Translations under genes and position numbers: made by a program
From: an uncultured bacterium
GTDB lineage: Bacteria; Actinomycetota; Coriobacteriia; Coriobacteriales; Coriobacteriaceae
Direction: 5' to 3'
DNA: 64,000 bases
Assembly (NCBI GenBank): GCA_905216145.1
Contig: CAJMST010000003.1
Coordinates: forward strand, 62,001 to 126,000
Notes under the pieces: model-generated
What the model was told of the DNA's origin: nothing
The model's database searches: none
What the model saw: only the letters and a program-made list of their open reading frames with translations
Shown here: in pieces, positions 27,463 through 35,905 of the stretch
Layout: every line of letters starts with the position of its first letter
Position numbering within the stretch: the stretch's first letter is position 1

Positions 27463-28379
27463 CCTTTGACCTGTACGATGCCGTCGACTCGTTTATCGCC
27501 TATATCGCACGTGTCGAGGGACTTTCTCCCAACACGGTGACGGCCTATGGCTCGAGGCTGGAGCGCTTTGCTTCCTGGTGCGAGCGCGAGGATATCGATG
27601 CTTTCGCTGCCGACGTGCGCACCATTCGTCGCTATCTTGCCGAGCTTTCGCGTGAACAGGTGGCTCCCCGAACGCTTGCGGCGCATCTGTCTGCCATTCG
27701 CTCGCTCTATCGGTGGATGACTGCCGAGGGGATTATCGAGGGTGATGCGGTCTCGGCGATCGCATCGCCCAAGCTGCCGCGCGACCTGCCGGGCGTCCTT
27801 ACGACCCAGCAGGTCGAGGCGCTGCTCAAGACGCCTGATACCTCGACGCCCGCGGGACTGCGCGATGCGGCGATGCTCGAGCTGCTCTATGCCTCGGGTG
27901 CTCGTATCTCTGAGCTCGCAGCACTCAATGTGGAGTCCATCGCTTGGTCCGAATGCACGCTGCGCCTGTGGGGCAAGGGGGGCAAGGAACGTATCGTCCC
28001 TCTGTATCGTCGTGCGCTCGAAGTGACGCGTCTCTATATTGAGGAGGGGAGGCCGGAGTTGCTCGCTCAGGCAAAGCGCCGTGACCTCGCTACCGGGCCG
28101 CATCCGCTGCTTGTATCGGCGCGCGGCAACCGCATGAGCGCCGCCATGCTCCGGCGGCGGTTCCATACGCTGGCGACGCTCGCCGGCATTCCGGCCGACA
28201 TCGCCCCGCATGCGATGCGCCATACCTTTGCGACCGACTTGCTCGAGGGCGGTGCGGACCTGCGCTCGGTTCAAGAGCTGCTGGGTCATGCGAGCCTGTC
28301 CACGACGCAGATCTACACGCATCTCACACCCGATCGGCTTAAGCGGGCTGTGGCTCAAGCCCATCCCCGCGGCGAATAG
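27459..28379 (+). CDS. xerC: Tyrosine recombinase XerC/XerD type, non-canonical start
   Basis: Chromosome-dimer-resolving recombinase. Catalytic residues are visible: Arg in SGARISEL, HAMRHTF (His-x-x-Arg), LLGHAS (His) and the Tyr of QIYTHL. The first in-frame ATG/GTG/TTG is GTG 27537, but starting there cuts through the N-terminal core-binding domain; AVDSFIAYIARVEGLSPNTV just upstream is clearly coding. The best alternatives are ATA 27459 (overlapping the trmFO stop, 9 bases after GGAGG; 306 residues) or CTG 27471 (302 residues). Family length is about 300. I give the ATA start as most likely; the gene itself is certain. Confidence 0.85.
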   Translation: MAFDLYDAVDSFIAYIARVEGLSPNTVTAYGSRLERFASWCEREDIDAFAADVRTIRRYLAELSREQVAPRTLAAHLSAIRSLYRWMTAEGIIEGDAVSAIASPKLPRDLPGVLTTQQVEALLKTPDTSTPAGLRDAAMLELLYASGARISELAALNVESIAWSECTLRLWGKGGKERIVPLYRRALEVTRLYIEEGRPELLAQAKRRDLATGPHPLLVSARGNRMSAAMLRRRFHTLATLAGIPADIAPHAMRHTFATDLLEGGADLRSVQELLGHASLSTTQIYTHLTPDRLKRAVAQAHPRGE

Positions 28380-28428
28380 TGGCTGGGACGTCCCGCGCCG
28401 CACTCAGGTGTGTGGTTTTGATTGCGGG

Positions 28429-28457
28429 TTGGCAGGAGGAAGCATTCCTGCTATCAT
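28429..28457 (+). promoter_or_regulatory. Promoter for rpsB-tsf
   Basis: TTGGCA at 28429-28434, a 17-base spacer and TATCAT at 28452-28457 with TGC in front (extended -10). The leader of about 135 bases, with GC-rich inverted segments, is long enough for S2 autoregulation, but I see no established motif in it. Confidence 0.75.
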
Positions 28458-28598
28458 TCATCGGGTTGCTTCACGGCAACATGTTTTTATCACGCACGCG
28501 CGGCTACTTCATACCGTGGTGCCCGGGCTTTGGTAGCACATGTCCGGGTTGGTTTTGGAGGATGACCCCGCGCGGAGGCAAACCACAGGAGGTTTAAC

Positions 28599-29327
28599 AT
28601 GGCTACCAAGATTAATATCCGCACCCTGCTCGAGGCCGGCTGCCACTTCGGTCACCAGACCCGTCGCTGGAACCCCAAGATGAAGCCGTTCATCTTCGGT
28701 GAGCGCAACGGCATCTACATCCTCGACCTCAAGCAGACCATCCTCGACGCCGACCAGGCCTACACCTTCGTCAAGAACGTCGCCAAGGGTGGCAACGTGC
28801 TGTTCGTCGGCACCAAGAAGCAGGCTCAGGAGGCCGTCAAGAACGCTGCTGAGCGCGCCAACATGCCTTACATCAACCAGCGTTGGCTCGGCGGTATGCT
28901 GACCAACTTCGTCACCATCCGCTCCCGCATCAACCGCATGGAGGAGCTCGAGGCCATGGTCGAGGACGGCCGCATGGCTGTTCTGCCCAAGAAGGAGCAG
29001 GCTGTGCTCGGCAAGGAGCTCACCAAGCTCCAGACCAACCTCGGCGGCGCCCGCGACATGAAGGGTCTGCCCCAGGCTCTCTTCGTCATCGACACCAAGC
29101 GCGAGGAGAACGCCATCAAGGAGGCTCAACGCCTGAACATCCCCGTCGTCGCTCTGATCGACACCAACTCCGATCCCGACGAGGTCGAGTACGGCATCCC
29201 CTGCAACGATGACGCTATCTCCGCTGTCACCCTTATGTGCGAGCTCATGGCTGACGCCTGCCTCGCTGGCTCCGGCAAGGAGCAGGTCTCCGAGGCCGAG
29301 ATGGCCGCTGAGCCCAAGGCCGAGTAA
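28599..29327 (+). CDS. rpsB: 30S ribosomal protein S2
   Basis: Small-subunit protein needed to recruit S1-like factors and mRNA. Signature blocks are LLEAGCHFGHQTRRWNPKM, YINQRWLGGMLTNF and IPVVALIDTNSDPDEVEYGIP. 242 residues ending in a Glu/Ala-rich tail. AGGAGG precedes the ATG by about six bases. tsf follows after 45 bases, as in most bacteria. Confidence 0.98.
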   Translation: MATKINIRTLLEAGCHFGHQTRRWNPKMKPFIFGERNGIYILDLKQTILDADQAYTFVKNVAKGGNVLFVGTKKQAQEAVKNAAERANMPYINQRWLGGMLTNFVTIRSRINRMEELEAMVEDGRMAVLPKKEQAVLGKELTKLQTNLGGARDMKGLPQALFVIDTKREENAIKEAQRLNIPVVALIDTNSDPDEVEYGIPCNDDAISAVTLMCELMADACLAGSGKEQVSEAEMAAEPKAE

Positions 29328-29372
29328 ATCAGTCTTAGTTAATTCTTTTTCATCTCTTTGAAAGGAACCACA

Positions 29373-30242
29373 ATGGCCCAGATTACCGCCGCTATGGTCA
29401 AGCAGCTCCGCGAGATGACCGACTCCCCGATGATGGAGTGCAAGAAGGCTCTCGTCGAGGCTGACGGCGACATGGACGCCGCTGTCGACGTTCTGCGTAA
29501 GAACGGCCTTGCCAAGGCTGCCAAGAAGGCTGGCCGTGAGACCAACGAGGGCGCTGTCGCCGCGTTCGTCTCCGAGGATGGCAAGACCGGCGCTCTGCTC
29601 GAGCTCTCCTGCGAGACCGACTTCGTTGGCTCTAACGCCAAGTTCACCGGCTTTGCTTCCAAGGTCGCTGAGGTTGTCGCTACCACCGAGCCTGCTGACG
29701 TCGACGCTCTGCTCGAGAAGCCGATGGGCGAGGAGACCGTTTCCTCCGAGCTCACCGAGATGATTCACATCATGGGCGAGAACATGAAGATCTCCCGCTT
29801 CGCTGCCCGCAAGGCTGAGAACGGAGCGCTCGCTTCTTACATCCACATGGGTGGTAAGATCGGCGTCCTCGTCGAGTTCGCCTTCGAGAAGGCTGAGACC
29901 GCTCAGGCTGAATCCTTCAAGACCTTCGCTCACGACGTTGCCCTTCAGGTTGCCGCCGTCGCCCCGATCTGCGCTACCCGCGATCAGGTTCCGGCCGAGA
30001 CCGTCGAGCACGAGAAGCAGATCTACATGGCTCAGGCTGCCGAGTCCGGTAAGCCCGAGGCTATCCAGGAGAAGATGGCTGTCGGCCGTCTGGAGAAGTT
30101 CTACAAGCAGTCCGTGCTCACCGAGCAGGAGTTCATCAAGGACAGCTCCCTCACCATCAAGAAGTACGCTGAGCAGGTCTCCAAGGAGCTCGGCGACACC
30201 ATTACCGTCGTTGCCTTTGACCGTCTGGTCCGTGGCGAGTAA
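29373..30242 (+). CDS. tsf: Translation elongation factor Ts
   Basis: Guanine-nucleotide exchange factor for EF-Tu. It opens ITAAMVKQLREMTDSPMMEC, followed by VDVLRKNGLAKAAKKAGRET and the core TDFVGSNAKF. ATG 29373 lies seven bases after AAAGGAA; the in-frame TTG at 29358 is upstream of the SD. 289 residues. Confidence 0.98.
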   Translation: MAQITAAMVKQLREMTDSPMMECKKALVEADGDMDAAVDVLRKNGLAKAAKKAGRETNEGAVAAFVSEDGKTGALLELSCETDFVGSNAKFTGFASKVAEVVATTEPADVDALLEKPMGEETVSSELTEMIHIMGENMKISRFAARKAENGALASYIHMGGKIGVLVEFAFEKAETAQAESFKTFAHDVALQVAAVAPICATRDQVPAETVEHEKQIYMAQAAESGKPEAIQEKMAVGRLEKFYKQSVLTEQEFIKDSSLTIKKYAEQVSKELGDTITVVAFDRLVRGE

Positions 30243-30266
30243 ATAAGCTCTTGTAGCTGGTAATGA

Positions 30267-30301
30267 GCAGGCTGTGGGTTTTACTCACAGCCTGCTTTTT
30301 C
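30267..30301 (+). terminator. Terminator after tsf
   Basis: AGCAGGCTGTGG and TCACAGCCTGCT pair almost perfectly around a 10-base apex and run into TTTTT. Confidence 0.9.
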
Positions 30302-30359
30302 ATGGCTCTTATCAGAGCCTTTGATATCATATTGAGAGTCTAATTAAAGGAGGATCGCT

Positions 30360-31082
30360 TTGTCCGACATCCGATATAAACGCGTGCTTCTTAAGCTTTC
30401 CGGCGAAGCACTGATGGGCGACGGCCAATATGGCATCGACCCCAAGGTTACCGACCATCTTGCCAAGCAGGTCAAGGAGCTGCTCGCCGTTGGCCATGAG
30501 GTCGGCGTCGTTGTCGGCGGCGGCAATATTTTCCGCGGCATGGCAGGCGCTGCCGGTGGCATGGAGCGTGCTCAGGCCGATTATATGGGCATGCTCGCGA
30601 CCGTTATGAACGCGCTCGCCCTGCAGGATGCCTTCGAGCACAACGATGTTCCCTGCCGCGTGATGAGCGCTATCCAGATGAACGAGATCTGCGAGCCCTA
30701 TATTCGCCGTCGCGCCATCAACCACCTTTCCAAGGGCAACGTCGTTATCTTTGCCGCCGGTTCGGGCAATCCGTACTTTACGACCGACACCGCCGCGGCT
30801 CTTCGTGCGTGCGAGATCGGCGCCGAGATTCTGATTAAAGCCACCAAGGTCGACGGCATCTATGACAAGGACCCCGTCAAGTGTGCCGACGCCGTCCGCT
30901 TTGACAAGATCACCTATCACGAGGTTCTCGTCCGCGGTCTGCAGGTTATGGATTCCACGGCTACGGCACTGTGCCAGGATAACCGTATGCCGATTTTGGT
31001 CCTCAACATCGATGGCGAGGACACCGTCAAGCGCGCGCTTTCGGGTGAGCCCGTCGGCACGCTCGTCTATCAGGAGGATTAA
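30360..31082 (+). CDS. pyrH: UMP kinase
   Basis: Phosphorylates UMP to UDP; amino-acid-kinase fold, hexameric. KRVLLKLSGEALMGD and VGVVVGGGNIFRG are the phosphate-binding loops; TKVDGIYDKDP is also typical. The start is TTG 30360 with AAAGGAGGA upstream. 240 residues. First gene of the block pyrH-frr-uppS-cdsA-dxr-rseP-ispG-proS. Confidence 0.97.
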   Translation: MSDIRYKRVLLKLSGEALMGDGQYGIDPKVTDHLAKQVKELLAVGHEVGVVVGGGNIFRGMAGAAGGMERAQADYMGMLATVMNALALQDAFEHNDVPCRVMSAIQMNEICEPYIRRRAINHLSKGNVVIFAAGSGNPYFTTDTAAALRACEIGAEILIKATKVDGIYDKDPVKCADAVRFDKITYHEVLVRGLQVMDSTATALCQDNRMPILVLNIDGEDTVKRALSGEPVGTLVYQED

Positions 31083-31084
31083 GC

Positions 31085-31621
31085 ATGGCAGAGAACATCA
31101 CCGCCCATATGGACAAGTCGCTCGAGTCCCTCAAGCATAACTTCTCCAAGGTCCGTACCGGCCGCGCCAATGCCAACATTCTGTCCGACATCACCGTCGA
31201 TTATTACGGTGTTCCCACGCCGGTCACGCAGGTTGCCGCCGTCAAGACCCCCGAGGCCCACATGCTGCTCATCGAGCCGTGGGACAAGGCGCTCATCAAT
31301 GCTATCGTCAAGGCCATCGGCGCTTCCGATCTGGGCATTACCCCCAACTCCGATGGCACCGTCGTTCGTCTGCCGTTCCCGGCTCCCACCGAGGAGCGTC
31401 GTCGCGAGCTCGTCAAGGAGTGCCGCGAGTACGCCGAGCAGGCCAAGGTGTCTATCCGTAACATCCGTCGCGACTTCAACAACAAGCTCGAGCGCGATGA
31501 GGAGCTCACCGAGGACGATGTCCGTCGCGAGCAGGCCAAGGTCCAGAAGCACACCGATGAGTATGTCGCCAAGGTCGAGGAGCTTCTGAAGGAAAAAGAA
31601 GCCGAGGTCATGGAGATCTAA
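31085..31621 (+). CDS. frr: Ribosome recycling factor
   Basis: Splits post-termination ribosomes with EF-G. Family features: KVRTGRANANILSDITVDYYG and the coiled region RREQAKVQKHTDEYVAKVEEL. 178 residues, slightly short. It starts 2 bases after pyrH. Confidence 0.97.
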   Translation: MAENITAHMDKSLESLKHNFSKVRTGRANANILSDITVDYYGVPTPVTQVAAVKTPEAHMLLIEPWDKALINAIVKAIGASDLGITPNSDGTVVRLPFPAPTEERRRELVKECREYAEQAKVSIRNIRRDFNNKLERDEELTEDDVRREQAKVQKHTDEYVAKVEELLKEKEAEVMEI

Positions 31622-31622
31622 G

Positions 31623-32417
31623 GTGCAATACGACGAGCATAAACTGGTCGAGTACTTTGCCGACGCCCCCGCGGGCGTCGGTTTTTCCGACCTTGACCTC
31701 AATAACATTCCGCACCATATCTCGTGCATCATGGACGGCAACGGTCGTTGGGCCACATCGCGCGGTCTTGCACGCACCGAGGGCCACAAGGCGGGTATCG
31801 TCTCCCTTCGCGAGATTATTACCGCCTGCGTGCGTCTGGGCGTCGACGTGCTTTCGGCCTATGCGTTTTCTACCGAAAACTGGAACCGCCCGCAGCATGA
31901 GGTCAACGTCTTGATGCACCTGTTTGCCAAGACGTTTATCGACGAGCTGCCGCTTCTGAAGCGCGAAAACGTGCGCGTTATCTTTTTGGGTGACATTTCC
32001 GCGCTGCCCAAGAAGACCCGCGACGTTTTTGAACGCGGTCTTGCCGAGTGCGCCAATCACACCGGCATGACGCTGGCGCTTGCCGTCAACTACGGCGCGC
32101 GTGCCGAGATTACCCGCGCTGTCCGTCAGATCGCACTCGACGCTGCCGCCGGTAAGATCGATCCTGGCGCAATTGATGACGACATGGTGGCTTCCCACCT
32201 CTATACCGCCGGCCTACCCGATCCTGAGCTTGTGATTCGCACCTCTGGTGAGCTTCGCCTTTCGAACTACCTGCTGTGGCAGGTGGCTTATTCAGAGTTC
32301 TACGTCACCGATACCTATTGGCCCGACTTTGATCGTTGGGGCCTTGTCGACGCCATTTTGGCCTATCAGGGCCGTGACCGTAGGTTTGGTGGACTGAGCA
32401 AGACCGAGGAGGCTTAA
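31623..32417 (+). CDS. uppS: Undecaprenyl diphosphate synthase
   Basis: Cis-prenyltransferase that makes the C55 lipid carrier for cell-wall synthesis. The catalytic Asp38 lies in IMDGNGRWA; further motifs are STENWNRP and the C-terminal DPELVIRTSGELRLSNYLLW. The start is GTG 31623, one base after the frr stop. 264 residues. Its substrate derives from the MEP pathway genes dxr and ispG in the same block. Confidence 0.96.
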   Translation: MQYDEHKLVEYFADAPAGVGFSDLDLNNIPHHISCIMDGNGRWATSRGLARTEGHKAGIVSLREIITACVRLGVDVLSAYAFSTENWNRPQHEVNVLMHLFAKTFIDELPLLKRENVRVIFLGDISALPKKTRDVFERGLAECANHTGMTLALAVNYGARAEITRAVRQIALDAAAGKIDPGAIDDDMVASHLYTAGLPDPELVIRTSGELRLSNYLLWQVAYSEFYVTDTYWPDFDRWGLVDAILAYQGRDRRFGGLSKTEEA

Positions 32418-32419
32418 TC

Positions 32420-33319
32420 GTGTCTGATCGTCCCAAGGCATCTGCTCCCAAGACGCCTGCGCGCAAAGCTGCCACTGCGGGAGCGCCTGCAGCGAAGAGC
32501 GGCACCGGTTCGTGGCTGGCGGGCTTTATTACCCGTGCCGCTGCCGGTATCGTCTACGCCGTTGTCTTTATCCTGTGCTTGGTTTTGGGTATTGTGCCCA
32601 CGGCCATCTTTGTTTCTGTCATGAGCGGTCTGTGCTGCTATGAGTTTTTCCGTATGACGAGGCTCGATGGCAAGATGGCTAACGAGCGCATGGGTATCGC
32701 TGCCGCCGTACTCTTTCCGCTGTCGGCGTTGGGCGATTCAATGTTGCTGAATGCCCTGCTTTTTGCCCTGATGCTCGCTGTGGGCATTTGGTATGTCTGG
32801 TCACCGCGTACCCGCATCTCTGATGTGGCCGTGACGCTCATGGGTCCCATCTACACTGGCTTTATGCTGTCGGCTATCGTGCTGCTGCGCGATGCCGTGC
32901 CCGGTTTTGCCGGCGCCCTGCTTTCGGTGGGCGTTTGTGCGTCCCTTTGGGTCTCCGATTCGTTTGCCTACATCGTGGGCAGCCGTATCGGTAAACACAA
33001 GATGGTTCCCAAGATTTCTCCCAAAAAGAGCTGGGAGGGGTTTGTCGGCGGCATCCTGGGCTCGGTTTTGATTTGGCTCATCCTGTGGGCGACGCATTTC
33101 TACAAGCTCAGCCTGCCCTATGCGCTGCTGTGCGGCGTGGTCGTGTCCATTTTGGGCGTTATCGGCGACCTTATCGAGTCTCGCATCAAGCGCGGTGTGG
33201 GCGTTAAGGATTCCGGTAACCTTATCCCGGGCCACGGCGGCATGCTCGATCGTAGCGATTCGCTTATCTTCGGCTGCATCACAGCGCAGCTGATGCTGAT
33301 GATCGGAGGCGTGCTGTAA
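32420..33319 (+). CDS. cdsA: Phosphatidate cytidylyltransferase
   Basis: Makes CDP-diacylglycerol from phosphatidic acid and CTP in the membrane. Several hydrophobic helices follow a basic Ala/Pro/Lys-rich N terminus of about 35 residues. The family signature near the C terminus is VKDSGNLIPGHGGMLDRSDS. The start is GTG 32420, two bases after uppS; the stop overlaps the dxr ATG (TAATG). 299 residues. Confidence 0.95.
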   Translation: MSDRPKASAPKTPARKAATAGAPAAKSGTGSWLAGFITRAAAGIVYAVVFILCLVLGIVPTAIFVSVMSGLCCYEFFRMTRLDGKMANERMGIAAAVLFPLSALGDSMLLNALLFALMLAVGIWYVWSPRTRISDVAVTLMGPIYTGFMLSAIVLLRDAVPGFAGALLSVGVCASLWVSDSFAYIVGSRIGKHKMVPKISPKKSWEGFVGGILGSVLIWLILWATHFYKLSLPYALLCGVVVSILGVIGDLIESRIKRGVGVKDSGNLIPGHGGMLDRSDSLIFGCITAQLMLMIGGVL

Positions 33320-34506
33320 TGTCATTCCAGACGACGTATGGCTCCGATGGACGTCTCCGTGTTGCCATCCTGGGCTGTACGGGCTCTATCGGCACTCAGG
33401 CGCTCGATGTGTGCCGTCAGCATGCCGATCGCCTGCAGGTGACGGCGCTATCCGTTAACTCCAGTACCTCCGAGCTCGTTGCCGCTGCCCGCGAGTTCTC
33501 GGTTCCGGCGGTTGCCGTGGCCGATGTCGCTCATGGCGATGACGCCGTGCTGCAGGAGTTGCCCGAGGGAACGAAGCTCGGCGTTGGCGCGCAGGCGGTT
33601 TGCGAGCTCGCGCGTCGCGACGATGTCGACTGCGTGCTCGTCGCTATTGTGGGTGCCGCCGGTCTCGAGGCGAGCCATGCGGCCTTGACCTCGAATAAGC
33701 GTCTTGCCCTTGCCAACAAGGAGTCCCTCGTCGTCGGTGGCGACTTGCTTATGCCGTTGGCGCAACCGGGCCAGCTTATTCCAGTCGACTCTGAGCACTC
33801 CGCCATCTACCAGTGCTATCTGGGGGAGAGCCCGCGCGAGGCTCATTGTATTTGGCTCACCTGCTCGGGCGGTCCGTTCTTTGGCCGCACGCGCGACGAG
33901 CTAGATCGCGTGACGCGTGCCGATGCCCTCGCACATCCCACGTGGGCCATGGGTGCTAAGATCACCATCGACTCCGCCACCCTCATGAATAAGGGCCTGG
34001 AGCGCATTGAGGCCATGCATCTGTTTAACTGCGACCTCGATTTCATTAACGTGGTCGTGCAGCGTCAGTCCAAGATTCACTCTATGGTCGAGTTTGCCGA
34101 CGGCTCCGTGATGGCGCATCTCGGTGCTTCCGACATGCGTATTCCCATCCAGTTCGCGTTCTCGTATCCCGAGCGTTGGGATACCCCGGCGCCTCGTATC
34201 GATTTCCGCGAGCTGGGGCAGCTCACGTTTGATGCTGCCGACATGAATACCTTCCGCTGCCTGGCGCTGGCCGAGCGTGCCGGCAAGACGGGCGGCACCA
34301 TGCCGTGCGTGCTTAATGCGGCCAACGAGGTCGCTGTCGATGCGTTCTTACACGACGGCTGTAGCTTTACCGATATCGACCGCGTTGTGGAATCCTGCAT
34401 GGATGCGCATGACACACAGGCGGTTACCTCGTTTGAGCAGCTTCGCGACATCGATGCCTGGGCGCGCGAAAAGGCCGCTCTGGTGCTCGCCGCAACCCAT
34501 TCCTAA
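33319..34506 (+). CDS. dxr: 1-deoxy-D-xylulose 5-phosphate reductoisomerase
   Basis: Second step of the MEP isoprenoid pathway, NADPH-dependent. NADPH-binding GCTGSIGTQALDV at the N terminus, then ANKESLVVGG and PVDSEHSAIYQC with metal and substrate ligands, and SATLMNKGLE. 395 residues. It overlaps the cdsA stop by one base, so translational coupling is likely. Confidence 0.97.
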   Translation: MSFQTTYGSDGRLRVAILGCTGSIGTQALDVCRQHADRLQVTALSVNSSTSELVAAAREFSVPAVAVADVAHGDDAVLQELPEGTKLGVGAQAVCELARRDDVDCVLVAIVGAAGLEASHAALTSNKRLALANKESLVVGGDLLMPLAQPGQLIPVDSEHSAIYQCYLGESPREAHCIWLTCSGGPFFGRTRDELDRVTRADALAHPTWAMGAKITIDSATLMNKGLERIEAMHLFNCDLDFINVVVQRQSKIHSMVEFADGSVMAHLGASDMRIPIQFAFSYPERWDTPAPRIDFRELGQLTFDAADMNTFRCLALAERAGKTGGTMPCVLNAANEVAVDAFLHDGCSFTDIDRVVESCMDAHDTQAVTSFEQLRDIDAWAREKAALVLAATHS

Positions 34507-34530
34507 CCATAAGGATTTCTTTTTCGATTT

Positions 34531-35892
34531 ATGGATACTGTTCTGAGCGTTCTCTCATCGGTCTTTTGGGGCCTTCTGATGCTTTCCGTCCTCGTGTTTT
34601 TGCACGAGGGCGGCCACTTTTTGGCGGCGCGTGCCTGCGGCGTCCGTGTGACCGAGTTCTATTTGGGCCTGCCGTGCCGTTTTGACATCCATCACACGTC
34701 GCGTCGCATCGGAACCAAGTTTGGCGTGACGCCGCTGCTGCTGGGCGGCTATGCTGCCATCTGCGGCATGGATCCCACGGACGTCTCGTGTGCCGATTGC
34801 GTGCTTGCGGCAATCTATCGTCACGGTCGCGTGACCGTGGCCGACCTTGCCGCCGAGCTCGAACTGCCCGAGGAGGACGTACTCGAGGCCTGTGCCTTGC
34901 TGCTGGGGTGGGGTTCCATCGCTCCCTGGTACGAGGAGGGGGAGAAACCCTCGCCGAGTTATTACCCCACCAAGTACCAGACGCTGCCGCGCGATGCTGC
35001 AGGATATACCACCTTTGACGGTCGCAAGTTCGATCGAGAGCATGCGACTGCCGAGGGCGATGTATGGGAACTGCCGTGCGGCGAGGCTGAATTCCTCGCA
35101 CGCGAGCGCTCGCACACCTATTTGGGCCAAGGCTTTCTCAAGCGAGCCTTTATGTTGCTCGCGGGCATTGTCGTCAATATCCTGACGGGCTTTTTGCTCC
35201 TTATGAGCATCTATTCCATCGCAGGTGTCGCGGTGCCGTTGGATACCAATGTGATCGGTCAGGTTGACGAAGGCTCGATTGCCGCCGCGGCGGGAATCGA
35301 GGGCGGTGACGCGATCCTTTCGGTCGACGGAGTATCGTGCTCTACCTGGATAGACGTTTACGACGCCATCGGCAAGGCTGCCGGTAAGGACGATATCGCC
35401 ATCGAGTACGAGCGTGATGGCAAGCAGCATTCGACCACGGTTGCACTCAAAGAGGACGAGCGCCTAGGTGTGTACGCCTCTACGCAGGTGGTCCGTTTGG
35501 ACCCCATCACGTCGGCTCGCCTGTCGTTCTCCTATGTCGTGCAGACAGCGGAGGGCGTGATGCGCCTGCTCCAGCCGCAGCACACGATGGAGATTCTCGA
35601 CCAGTCCTCTTCGATCGTGGGTATTAGCGTTATGTCCTCACAGGCTGCTGCTGCCGGTCCTGCCACGTTCCTCTCGTTTGCCGCCCTCATTTCGTTCTCG
35701 CTTGGCTTTATGAACCTGCTGCCCATCCCACCGCTCGATGGCGGCAAGCTGGTCATCGAGATCATTCAAAAGATTGCGGGCCGCGAGCTTCCGCTCAAGG
35801 TCCAGACGATTGTGAGCTATGTGGGCATCGCGCTCTTTGCGCTGTTGTTTGTCTATATGCTTCGTTCCGACGTCCTTCGATTTATTTTGTAG
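34531..35892 (+). CDS. rseP: RseP-type site-2 intramembrane metalloprotease with large insertion
   Basis: Cleaves membrane-embedded substrates such as anti-sigma factors or signal-peptide remnants. Zinc motif HEGGH at residues 25-29 in the first membrane helix, one PDZ domain (about 237-312), and the second active-site motif NLLPIPPLDGG near 395-405. Unusual: between GGYAAICGM and the AGIVVN segment (residues about 82-195) there is a roughly 110-residue insertion where homologues have 20-40; residues 87-135 look like a winged helix (see findings). 453 residues. The substrate is unknown. Confidence 0.92.
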   Translation: MDTVLSVLSSVFWGLLMLSVLVFLHEGGHFLAARACGVRVTEFYLGLPCRFDIHHTSRRIGTKFGVTPLLLGGYAAICGMDPTDVSCADCVLAAIYRHGRVTVADLAAELELPEEDVLEACALLLGWGSIAPWYEEGEKPSPSYYPTKYQTLPRDAAGYTTFDGRKFDREHATAEGDVWELPCGEAEFLARERSHTYLGQGFLKRAFMLLAGIVVNILTGFLLLMSIYSIAGVAVPLDTNVIGQVDEGSIAAAAGIEGGDAILSVDGVSCSTWIDVYDAIGKAAGKDDIAIEYERDGKQHSTTVALKEDERLGVYASTQVVRLDPITSARLSFSYVVQTAEGVMRLLQPQHTMEILDQSSSIVGISVMSSQAAAAGPATFLSFAALISFSLGFMNLLPIPPLDGGKLVIEIIQKIAGRELPLKVQTIVSYVGIALFALLFVYMLRSDVLRFIL

Positions 35893-35905
35893 GGGAGTGT
35901 TTGGA

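Noticed and set aside
27459..28379. Tyrosine recombinase as a phage or island integrase
   Set aside because: It sits in a conserved housekeeping block after trmFO, where Xer recombinases are usual; no attachment repeats or cargo genes are seen.
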